Source: Pseudocolwellia sp049933045
GTDB taxonomy: Bacteria; Pseudomonadota; Gammaproteobacteria; Enterobacterales; Alteromonadaceae
DNA: 64,000 nt
Reading direction: 5' to 3'
NCBI RefSeq assembly: GCF_049933045.1
Contig: NZ_CP187926.1
Coordinates: 744,001-808,000, forward strand
Positions 57,301 through 64,000 of the stretch are shown here, in pieces. The notes beneath the pieces were generated by a model. The model did no database searches. It saw nothing but the letters and a program-made list of their open reading frames with translations, and was not told the origin of the DNA. The first letter of the stretch is position 1. Every line of letters begins with the position of its first letter. A program made the position numbers and the translations under genes.

Positions 57301-58350
57301 AGGCCAGTAATTATTATCGGTTAGTTGATGATTTAATTTAAAGTCTAATGGATAGTCATTAATGAAAGACATTTTTCCATTTATATCAATTATTCCACCA
57401 GCATATTTTGATGATAATGCGCTAATTAATAAGTCATGCCCGAACCACTTAGCATTTAGTTTTGTTTGGTTTAATTGCACAGGTAAAAAAGCAAAAAGCG
57501 AAGAGTGATTAACTAACGTTTCAATACTTAGATTTGTTATCTGTAAATTTATCGGTAAGTCTATGTCTGTTAAAATTAGTTTCTTAGTATTACCGTTTTC
57601 AGAGGTGTTTTTAGTGTTGGCTTGAACATTTTTTTCAGTGCTTGCCTGAACACTTGGCTGAGTACCTGTATGTGAGTTTACTCGGTCAATTATTTGATCA
57701 GATGTTTCATTCTCTGTTTTAGAGGTATTAGCCGTGTTAGATAATACCTCTTTAGATTCAACCGAGGTTATGATTGTGGTATCAGCAATAGGGGAGTTAA
57801 AAGCAAATACGTTGCCCTTGATGTCAACGGCTGAGGTTAAATTAATAACTTCAATGGTTTGATTACTTAAAAACACCTGAGTATTTTTTATAAATACACG
57901 ATCTGCTTTTATGGCTAAAGGCATCTCAACCGGTGTTCTTTCTTCTGTAGATATTTCAGACGGTTTTGTGGTTATGGATAACTTTTCAGCGACCAATTCA
58001 TTAATACAAAATTGTTTTTGCCATAAACATCGTAAATGAAATTTCAAGCTAAGATCTGAGGCTTTAATATCAACCTTATCGTTCTGGTAGCTGAATTCAG
58101 TGAATTCAAGATCTTCAGAAAACATTCCACTTTTATAAATTAACGATATATCAGTAAACTTATTAAGCAGGGCGATAGTCGCCTGAGTTCCCCAAGGGCT
58201 ACTATAAAGTATTGCTAGTAAGCATAATAAACTGGTGAGAAAAATAGCTAAGTACGAACTAAGTTTTCGGCGCAAGCTTTTCCGTTTTATTGGTAGCGTT
58301 CCTGTACTTTTTGGACTGCTTTCTTGTGAAGGTATTTGTTGATTAGACAT
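54334..58350 (-). CDS. tamB: Translocation and assembly module protein TamB
   Basis: 1338 residues, a little longer than E. coli TamB (1259). A signal-anchor helix near 30-52 (LSSYLAIFLTSLLCLLAILYSS) holds the protein in the inner membrane. A long beta-rich region spans the periplasm and ends in the DUF490/TamB domain (about 1000-1338). A Ser/Thr/Asn-rich low-complexity stretch lies near 195-255. It works with TamA in outer-membrane protein insertion and phospholipid transport. The start overlaps the tamA stop by one base. Confidence 0.93.
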   Translation of the reverse strand: MSNQQIPSQESSPKSTGTLPIKRKSLRRKLSSYLAIFLTSLLCLLAILYSSPWGTQATIALLNKFTDISLIYKSGMFSEDLEFTEFSYQNDKVDIKASDLSLKFHLRCLWQKQFCINELVAEKLSITTKPSEISTEERTPVEMPLAIKADRVFIKNTQVFLSNQTIEVINLTSAVDIKGNVFAFNSPIADTTIITSVESKEVLSNTANTSKTENETSDQIIDRVNSHTGTQPSVQASTEKNVQANTKNTSENGNTKKLILTDIDLPINLQITNLSIETLVNHSSLFAFLPVQLNQTKLNAKWFGHDLLISALSSKYAGGIIDINGKMSFINDYPLDFKLNHQLTDNNYWPEVNQSKQLVSLKGDLAQLNITLESEGSIELEGNGSINALTNNSPYSIKLEASKIPLYNQVSQHLHPSKLLLTSKGDINNQTIYLNSIISGLGYKQAQVSIKFDHTQSQSSKDNTEDFELEDVFTFEEVKINDENNNLDLTGKISLGVMPAWNVKVKSSGFTLPKFKGIDNDLIKEWLPASVEKLIAGKFSGRIKGNVDSVGFYNKENSEVSLTNTNLSGLINNIPFSIKGEVDLNENLQLKPSDLTVSVYDSVIKVSGYSDTEWNIKGTLEVPKINKFQSDINGKIATQFDVSGPLNNPTLNFSNKITNLYFKQLSSSLISFQGSYSPLNKHDINAQIKGKEIRWLNTELENFVGRIDADMLQQNLDIKWDGDFKSKLLLNSRLNEKTNNWTGIIAGAEFNYLTNHWQPDTDIIIGYNPSNKQLSLNKHCWNNPGLSICLTKDVSFFEKGNIPLFINLNSYYFNDTFAPEDISVNTSIKGNGSISWAPNKSFSVEGDLAVLAGNILLEPEENYLPVKVLSAWDTGRLAFKVSDNSVFTDLTLNPDSVSRANKNYDFYSDINLKSNMKFTGDFPLSAQLDVDNFSLRPFQSMNHDLALLEGFLSSQVKITGDLMKPEMVGEVNLSDGRLKIIKSPNILEDVQLKLSLLGTTATIAGNFKIDKDDGLITGDATWLNERKLNLNIEAEKLLILVPPQIEATISPKISMTLTPKKLKISGSVHVPDGILRVTKLPEGSVEVTNDVIFVDYQGDEIFKERPFSIDSDINVVINEQFQLTGQGFDGNLEGSLRVQHNNQQPIQIFGNLNIPNGRYQAYGQRLYIDKGKIAFNGPIENPNVDLRATRTIPKENLKVGIEITGLANALSLNLFSTQSLSRAQTLSYLLRGQALESDSADNSGIGVALGAALANYSGILKQIDKLPLINNVEIDGDSTQVSIAGYLGKRIYLKYGIGVDDPVNELTVRLFLMSRLWVETISGLESSADIYYSFDTNL

Positions 58351-60104
58351 TATAATTCAGCACCTAAATTTAGGTGAATACGCCATGAGGGTGAATCTTC
58401 ACTTAAGCTATAACCCAAGTCTAACTTTATTGCACCAATAGGCGAGATATAATGAATACCAGGGCCTACAGAGTAAGACCTTTGAAATCCGGTATCAAAT
58501 GAACTGCCGACATCAACAAATAAAGCGCCTCGAATCTTTGGAGTGAAATAATATTGATATTCAAGACTAGCCACAGCTAAACGATTACCACCCACAACAA
58601 GTTCTTCCTGTGTGCCGTCATCATTTGTTTGAATCCGTGTAGGACCAATCGACTGATAAGCAAATCCTCTAATACTTTGATCTCCACCTGCAAAAAATCG
58701 TAAAGATGGTGATAACTCTTCAACATTAGATTTACTTAAATAGGTGTAACCTAACTCAAGTCTTGTTACCAACCGGTGTTTAGGCGCTAAGGTTTTTATA
58801 TAGCGCCAGTGACCATGAAACTTTAAAAAGCTAGACTCAGAAGAAATATCTGTGTGGGTGCCTTCAAGATTATAATATTGACTGAAGCCGTCGCTAGGAT
58901 CAATTAACGATCCGTCTCTTGAAGTGTTTGACCAGCTATAACCAATTAGAAAGTAGTCGGCAATGTCTTCTAATGAATAAATATCCCATTCTTCATGTAG
59001 ATACCTAACATAAAATTCAGCATTTGAGGTGTCACTACTTTTTATACGACTTATCTTAGATGACCAATAGTCACTTTCAATATCACCATATTCATCGTTT
59101 TCTAATAACAGTTTTAATTGTAGGGTATCGCTTAATGAGCCATTCATTGGGATTGAATAAATAAAGCGTCCCGTTGGATTTACTTTAGAGTATTTAAGCT
59201 GAGTTTCTTGGCGATGACCATATTTGTTGATTAACGGGGTTTTCCAACCACCTGAAATTCTGAAGTCTGTATCTGTTGCGTAACCAAAACCAATATCAAA
59301 ATAATGCTTTTTAGCTTTTTGTAAGGTTACTTGAATAGGCACTGATTTATTTTCAATTGCTGCCTCACCTGTTTTGTTAGGCACGATTACAATATTGCTG
59401 AAGTATTGGGTGTTTTCTAAATTACTTTGAAATTGCTGAAGCTTAGCTACTTCATAGCTATCGCCTTCAGTAAAGGGAATAAGTTTAGTAATAAAATCAT
59501 CGTTGATGGTGTTATTAATGAAGCTGATTTCACCAAAGGTGTAACGTGTGCCACTTATATATTTAATACGAATATTCGCAAAATAATCCGGTGTGATCGC
59601 TATTTCAGAGATTTCGAATTGACCATCAAAATAACCACGCTGTAAACCTAAAGAAAGAATGTCTGACTTTATTTTTTCATAATTACCGTGGTGTAAGGAG
59701 TCTTTAGGTTTTATAGGTAACTTAGCCGTAAGTGCTTTAAACATAGGATCATCTTGCGCATCACCTACAATTTCTACTTTAATCGATTTAACTAAACTGA
59801 CTTCGTTTAACTTAACTTTAATAATAAGAGCCCAAGGCTCTTCCTCGTTATCTTTTTTAATGACTTTTACATCAACAACCGCACGGTAATAACCTAATGC
59901 TTGAATAGCTTTAACGGTATTGTTTTTGGCGGAGTAAGCGAATGATATACGAGATAGCTTATCTTCAGGAAGATCGCCTAAATAAGCTTTAATATTTTTA
60001 GTAACAACATCAGGTAGGTTGTCAGGTAATGATAGTATTAGATTATTTGCAAAAGCTTTACCCATAAAGAACAAGGTAAAAAAGCAAACATATAACCTAA
60101 TCAT
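58350..60104 (-). CDS. tamA: Translocation and assembly module protein TamA
   Basis: 584 residues, close to E. coli TamA (577). A signal peptide (YVCFFTLFFMGKAFA) precedes three POTRA domains (about 20-265) and a 16-strand Omp85 barrel. The barrel has the conserved RFFAGGDQSIRGFAYQSIGP lid-loop motif and VDVGSSF and RIHLNLGAEL near the end. It acts in the outer membrane as the partner of TamB, encoded immediately downstream. AAAGGAATTCT precedes the ATG. Confidence 0.95.
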   Translation of the reverse strand: MIRLYVCFFTLFFMGKAFANNLILSLPDNLPDVVTKNIKAYLGDLPEDKLSRISFAYSAKNNTVKAIQALGYYRAVVDVKVIKKDNEEEPWALIIKVKLNEVSLVKSIKVEIVGDAQDDPMFKALTAKLPIKPKDSLHHGNYEKIKSDILSLGLQRGYFDGQFEISEIAITPDYFANIRIKYISGTRYTFGEISFINNTINDDFITKLIPFTEGDSYEVAKLQQFQSNLENTQYFSNIVIVPNKTGEAAIENKSVPIQVTLQKAKKHYFDIGFGYATDTDFRISGGWKTPLINKYGHRQETQLKYSKVNPTGRFIYSIPMNGSLSDTLQLKLLLENDEYGDIESDYWSSKISRIKSSDTSNAEFYVRYLHEEWDIYSLEDIADYFLIGYSWSNTSRDGSLIDPSDGFSQYYNLEGTHTDISSESSFLKFHGHWRYIKTLAPKHRLVTRLELGYTYLSKSNVEELSPSLRFFAGGDQSIRGFAYQSIGPTRIQTNDDGTQEELVVGGNRLAVASLEYQYYFTPKIRGALFVDVGSSFDTGFQRSYSVGPGIHYISPIGAIKLDLGYSLSEDSPSWRIHLNLGAEL

Positions 60105-60445
60105 AGAATTCCTTTATGGGGTAAGAGTATTAAAACAACATACTATTATAGCTGGGTGTAGATGAAGATTCGAGCAACGATTTGATTCATTTGTAAGATA
60201 TTCTTATTTACTGTAACGCCTTTAATTTATAGATGAATTTCCCCCTACAAGATTATTGTAACAAGTCAAAATAAATGACCTCATCTTGATAAAAACATTG
60301 CAGCTAACTGCTTCTATATTAGTTTTGTTCAAATAAATTAGAAATAATTGAATGCTAATTCACTGATTTTCTATTGATTAAATAGCAGCTTAAAAAATAT
60401 GTGCTATGTTTTAAGTGTAACCAATAACAATAGAGATGGAATCTT
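60105..60445. other. Divergent intergenic region tamA / HDOD gene
   Basis: 341 bp, AT-rich, with no credible ORF, RNA gene or strong hairpin. Promoters for both genes are expected here but none stands out. Confidence 0.4.
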
Positions 60446-61285
60446 ATGGGATCAGAAAACGCACTTTATACAATTTTAGTAGAAAAAATTAAGCAAAACT
60501 CTTTGATACTACCTACATTGCCTGAAATAGCGCTAAAAGTGCGCGATAAAGCTGATAGTCCGGATGTAAACCTTGGGCAAATGAGCGAAATTATAAGCCA
60601 AGATCCTGCACTTTCATTAGGAATGATTAAAGTTGCAAATAGCCCTCTATTAAGTAGAACCGTAAAAGTTCAAACCGTTAATCAAGCGGTAACCCGAATA
60701 GGGCTAACGCAAATTAAAAGTATTGCTACAGCCATGGTTGTTGAGCAAATTTTTGTTTCTAAAAATAAAATCGTTTCAATTTATCTCGCTCAATCGTGGA
60801 AAAATACCGTTAATATTGCTGCCGTCGCTATAGCATTAATGACATTTTATAAGCGAAATAATAAACATAGTTCATTATCACTTGATGAATTAACTCTTGC
60901 TTCACTTGTTCATTCTATTGGTGTTTTACCTATTTTAACTGAAGCTGAAAAGCATTCGGACGTTTTTGCTAACCCAAAATTTTTAGAGCAAGCTATTGCT
61001 AAGTTATCAAATAAACTTGGTGCAGAGGTTACAAAAGCTTGGGGCTTTTCTGACGAATTAGTTGAGTTAGTAAGAAGTTGGAATGACTTATCTGTTTTAC
61101 CTAAAGAAGCTCATTATCTTGATTTTATAAGAGCTGGCGCTATTTATAATGGTGTATTTAAAAATGAAGAAACGTGCGAGGCTTTATTAAAAAGTTATGT
61201 AAATAAAGGCGTATTACCAGACATTTTATTTATGAAAACAGAAGAGTTCACTACTATGGTTAAAGGTATTAAAGAAATGTTTTAA
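60446..61285 (+). CDS. HDOD-domain protein
   Basis: 279 residues, mostly one HDOD domain: LPTLPEIALKVRDKADSPDVNLGQMSEIISQDPALSLGMIKVANSPLLS and QTVNQAVTRIGLTQIKSIATAMVVEQ. HDOD domains resemble HD phosphohydrolases without the catalytic residues and serve in signalling. No GGDEF, EAL or receiver domain is fused. GGAATCTT precedes the ATG. Function unknown. Monocistronic, with a terminator shared with rdgC. Confidence 0.87.
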   Translation: MGSENALYTILVEKIKQNSLILPTLPEIALKVRDKADSPDVNLGQMSEIISQDPALSLGMIKVANSPLLSRTVKVQTVNQAVTRIGLTQIKSIATAMVVEQIFVSKNKIVSIYLAQSWKNTVNIAAVAIALMTFYKRNNKHSSLSLDELTLASLVHSIGVLPILTEAEKHSDVFANPKFLEQAIAKLSNKLGAEVTKAWGFSDELVELVRSWNDLSVLPKEAHYLDFIRAGAIYNGVFKNEETCEALLKSYVNKGVLPDILFMKTEEFTTMVKGIKEMF

Positions 61286-61316
61286 ACGCGTTAAAGCAAA
61301 TCATGCGAATAGAATA

Positions 61317-61346
61317 TAAAAAAGGCACTTTAAAAGTGCCTTTTCT
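61317..61346. terminator. Bidirectional terminator between the HDOD gene and rdgC
   Basis: AAAAGGCACTT and AAGTGCCTTTT around a short loop, A-rich on one side and T-rich on the other. Confidence 0.85.
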
Positions 61347-61398
61347 CATAGAGATGCTAAGTCTTAAATAAAAACTTTATCCAAAAGAGCTTTTCAGA

Positions 61399-62320
61399 TT
61401 AAGATTCTAAGTAGTCTTGTGTTTTAACTGAAAACTCAGCTAATAAGTCATCAATTAAACGGTTGATTTCACCCGCCATTAATGAGAAATCTGCATCTAA
61501 TTTAGCAATAATATCATCGCTATCAATATCGTCGTTTTGTTCTTGTAATACATCAAAAAACTTTAAACGTTTAATTGCTAAGTCATCACATAGAATAAAT
61601 GAAATTGCGTCATCCCATTCAAGAGCAAGTTTAACTACATATTTATCAGCATCTAAATGCGCTTTAATTTCATCGCTTGCTAGGTCTTGATTTTTAACGC
61701 GAACTACTGCGCCGTCATCACCTAAAGCATTAAATTCAGCTTCCATACCTAAATTGAAATTGTCGCCAAGTTCAGTACCTGAAACCCAGTCTGTCATTAT
61801 TTCATCAGGTGCTTTTTCTGGAGATACAGAAGTGACAGGTAAAGTGCCAAGTGCTTTACGTAATAAAGCGAGAAAGTCTTCAGCTTTGCCTCTAGAACCT
61901 GTGTTAATAACAATAATGTTATGTTCAGGGTTGATATAAGCGTGCGTATCAGTTACACGTGAAAAAGCGCGTGGTAGCAATTCAAAAACAATATCTTCTT
62001 TGAATTGCTCTTTTTCTTTTTTAGTTGCAGAGCGAGAATGCTCTACTTCATGTGCCGCTATTTTAGCTTCTAGTTGATCTTTAATAACAGGAGCTGGAAG
62101 AATCTTTTTCTTCTTTTCTAGCACATAATAAAAAATTCTTGTTTACACCATGAACAATAGTATCGCCATGTTTACCAAGCGCGTTTACCCAACCAAAATG
62201 TGATTGTTCAGTAGAGGCGCAGGGTGTAAATAAATGCTCAGAAAGTTGTGTTTCAATATCTTGCTCAGACAATTCAAAAGGGCGCGTGAAAGCAAAGAAA
62301 TAAAGGTTTTTAAACCACAT
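61399..62320 (-). pseudogene. rdgC: rdgC, recombination-associated protein, broken by a +1 frameshift
   Basis: The N-terminus (MWFKNLYFFAFTRPFELSEQD ... CARKEEK) runs in one frame from 62320, and the rest (ILPAPVIKDQLEAKIAAHE ... to 61399) continues in another. Removing one A from the AAAAA (plus-strand TTTTT at 62105-62109) gives CARKEEKILPAPVIK and a protein of about 306 residues, matching E. coli RdgC (303). RdgC is a ring-shaped DNA-binding protein that limits RecA. The damage is a single homopolymer base, so sequencing error is as likely as real inactivation. Confidence 0.9.
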
Positions 62321-62674
62321 TGATAATAATCCTGCCCCATATTTATAGGGATGTTGATTGAAGAAAGTGCGTAATAATAGCTTAATTCATTGAGTTTATC
62401 ATTGAGTTTATCATTGAGTTAATTATTGAAAAGTCATTTAAAGTGTTTCTTGTTGTTTTATTTTTATTTAGTAATTTTTCAAAGCTATATTTATAGCGGG
62501 TTTAACAAGCAATAATATTTATATAGACGTATGACGGTTTTAAAAAGCTAATTAAAAAGATCTTTAATACGAGGGAAATATTTATTTTAATTGAAAATAA
62601 TCTTACATAAAACTGACTTACTCTCAAACTAAGCTAAAGCTGCTGTGAACATTTATTATTCTTTGAATGAATAT

Positions 62675-63048
62675 TAGGGTCTGTTGACCTTCGAGGTTGT
62701 TTTTACAGCAAGGTGTTTGCTATTTAGAAAAGGCAGAGTATGTGACGTGTAGCTGGCTACTCGAACAGACGATAACGCCCTGTCTATCCAAAGTTAGGAA
62801 TTTCAAACACATGCTGCCCTTTGGGTTCATTTAAAACGAATTTACTCATTGCTGCCTACATGGAGTCCGTACTTGGGTTATGTTGGAACGTATAACCCGT
62901 GTTCGCTTTTTTAATACGACTACATGGATGCAGAAGGTAGGGCGACTCAGGAGACAAAGCCGAGAATAACTATTAGACAAAGCTCACATCGCGATTAAAT
63001 CCGTTTTAAAATGAATAAAATTTAACCTTGAAAGATCAATAGGCCCTA
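62675..63048. mobile_element. MITE-like element 2: nested inverted repeats, modules in swapped order
   Basis: Outer ends 62675-62696 (TAGGGTCTGTTGACCTTC...) and 63026-63048 (reverse complement TAGGGCCTATTGATCTTT...) form an imperfect inverted repeat of about 22 bp. The ends read TA-GGG and CCC-TA, fitting a TA target duplication. A second inverted repeat (TTCATTTAAAACG-type, 62826-62844 and 62996-63015) encloses the two modules also seen at 32111-32231, in reverse order. No transposase is inside. The rest of 62321-63312 shows no other gene. Confidence 0.72.
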
Positions 63049-63178
63049 GTTTGATTTAACTAAAAGATGTTTTGTCTCAATAGATAAATAGTAAAGACGA
63101 TAATTATCGCTAATCAATAAGTTAGTCTATGTTTATAAGTGTATTTTTTCTTAAATTAGTCATAAAAAAGACATGCTT

Positions 63179-63207
63179 TTGACATATAATTTTAACTCTA
63201 ATGTAAT
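63179..63207 (+). promoter_or_regulatory. Sigma70-type promoter of the porin gene
   Basis: TTGACA at 63179-63184, a 17-bp spacer and TGTAAT at 63202-63207. Predicted start near 63214, giving a leader of about 100 nt. A sequence resembling a Pho box (TTGTAAT AAAA TTGTCAT, 63231-63248) lies downstream of that start, so its role is doubtful. Confidence 0.65.
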
Positions 63208-63312
63208 AAAAGTTTAAGATTTATGACGCATTGTAATAAAATTGTCATATATGATCGGCAAAATGTGCCGCATTAAACAACTTCAAATCAAATATTAAAT
63301 TTAAGGCACAAC

Positions 63313-64000
63313 ATGAAATTTACTAAAAATATACTTGCCATTACTGTTTTATCTTCTTTATCAATTTCAGCATTTGCTGCAGACGTTACCTTATATGGTA
63401 AAGCTAACCTTACTGTTCAATCATCAGATGATGGTGAAGGTTCTTATACTGAAGTAAAAAGTAATGCATCGCGCATTGGTCTTAAAGGTACTCATGCATT
63501 AGAAGATGGCCTTGAAGTTGTTTACAAAGCTGAATTTCAAGTTGATCTTGATGGCGACAGTGACGATAACATTACTAGCCGTAACCAATACATAGGTTTA
63601 CGTGGTGCTTTTGGTGAAGTGTTAGTAGGTAAAAACGATACTGTTTTAAAACAATCTCAAGGTAAAGCTGATCTATTTAGTGATTTAAATGGCGATATTA
63701 AAAGTCTTTTTGAAGGTGAAAATCGTTTATCTGACACAATCACTTATAAGTCGCCTAAATTCTCAGGCATTCAATTAGGTGTTACTTACATCGCAGAAGA
63801 CAGTGTTGATGGCGAAAGTGGTGTGTCTGTGTCAGCTGTATATGGTGATGCTAAACTTAAAAAATCTGATATTTACGCTTCATTAGCAGTTGATTCTGAA
63901 GTTGATGGCTATGACGTAATACGTGCAACGGTACAAGGTAAGGTAGCAGACTTTACATTAGGCGCTATGTTACAAACACAAGAAAACATTGACGGTACTG
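63313..64000 (+). CDS. Outer-membrane porin, N-terminal part (cut by window edge)
   Basis: The first 229 codons run from ATG 63313, with AAGG 8 nt upstream, to the window edge. A signal peptide (MKFTKNILAITVLSSLSISAFA) ends in AFA-A. The mature start ADVTLYGKANLTVQ and the later SRIGLKGTHALEDGLEVVYKAEFQ and RNQYIGLRGAFGEVLVGK are typical of general trimeric porins of the OmpC/OmpU type. It would allow diffusion of small hydrophilic solutes. The C-terminal strands are outside the window. Confidence 0.92.
   Translation, partial: MKFTKNILAITVLSSLSISAFAADVTLYGKANLTVQSSDDGEGSYTEVKSNASRIGLKGTHALEDGLEVVYKAEFQVDLDGDSDDNITSRNQYIGLRGAFGEVLVGKNDTVLKQSQGKADLFSDLNGDIKSLFEGENRLSDTITYKSPKFSGIQLGVTYIAEDSVDGESGVSVSAVYGDAKLKKSDIYASLAVDSEVDGYDVIRATVQGKVADFTLGAMLQTQENIDGT

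Overview
This AT-rich window is ordinary chromosome from a marine gammaproteobacterium of the Alteromonadales. The protein sequences and gene orders (leuS-lptE-holA, trp next to the PHP/YciO/ScpAB/RluB block, rppH-ptsP-thyA, tamAB) look most like the Colwelliaceae (Colwellia, Thalassotalea or a relative). The genus is an inference from resemblance, not from a search. No rRNA, tRNA, CRISPR array, integrase, prophage or defence island was seen.

Layout. 1-3648 (minus): holA (cut by the window edge), lptE and leuS. 3930-9105 (plus): a zinc-ribbon YbeL-like protein, a Lon-family protease and a DEAD-box helicase with a leader of about 200 nt. 9469-11223 (minus): YcaO. 11753-13687 (plus): a membrane GGDEF-EAL protein. 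13805-20875 (minus): a complete trpE-G-D-CF-B-A operon with a leader peptide (WWW) and a textbook attenuator. 20939-28675 (plus): the PHP phosphatase/RNase AM, YciO, ScpA, ScpB, RluB, RNase D, YcgL, a lytic transglycosylase and YcgN. 28878-31825 (plus): pntAB. 31926-32288: a MITE-like repeat. 32442-41921: a hexose-6-phosphate mutarotase, mutH (minus), rppH, ptsP (frameshifted), a TSUP permease, thyA, an FMN-dependent GltS-domain protein and a YqaA/DedA protein.

42181-53015 is a copper (heavy-metal) resistance region. A MerR-type regulator, a P1B-ATPase, a cupredoxin and a degenerate HMA-like protein form one minus-strand operon behind a 19-bp-spacer MerR-type promoter. A second minus-strand block encodes the PcoA/CopA multicopper oxidase, CopB, a Met/His-rich small protein, a cytochrome c, a DUF411 protein and a Cys/His-rich exported protein. 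It diverges from the CopR/CopS two-component pair, with a palindromic cop-box-like site between them. Together they cover cytoplasmic sensing and export, and periplasmic sensing, oxidation and sequestration.

53168-64000: a cupin, an AlkB-like dioxygenase, tamB and tamA (minus), an HDOD protein, rdgC (minus, frameshifted), a second MITE-like repeat and the start of a porin gene.

The observations most worth a second look are (1) two intergenic repeat elements with the same nested inverted-repeat architecture, sharing two internal modules in swapped order, one of which has a covarying stem-loop; (2) two +1 frameshifts in 5-nt homopolymers, in ptsP and rdgC; (3) the trp attenuator; (4) mutH, which appears to lack a standard start codon; and (5) the two copper-regulation sites.
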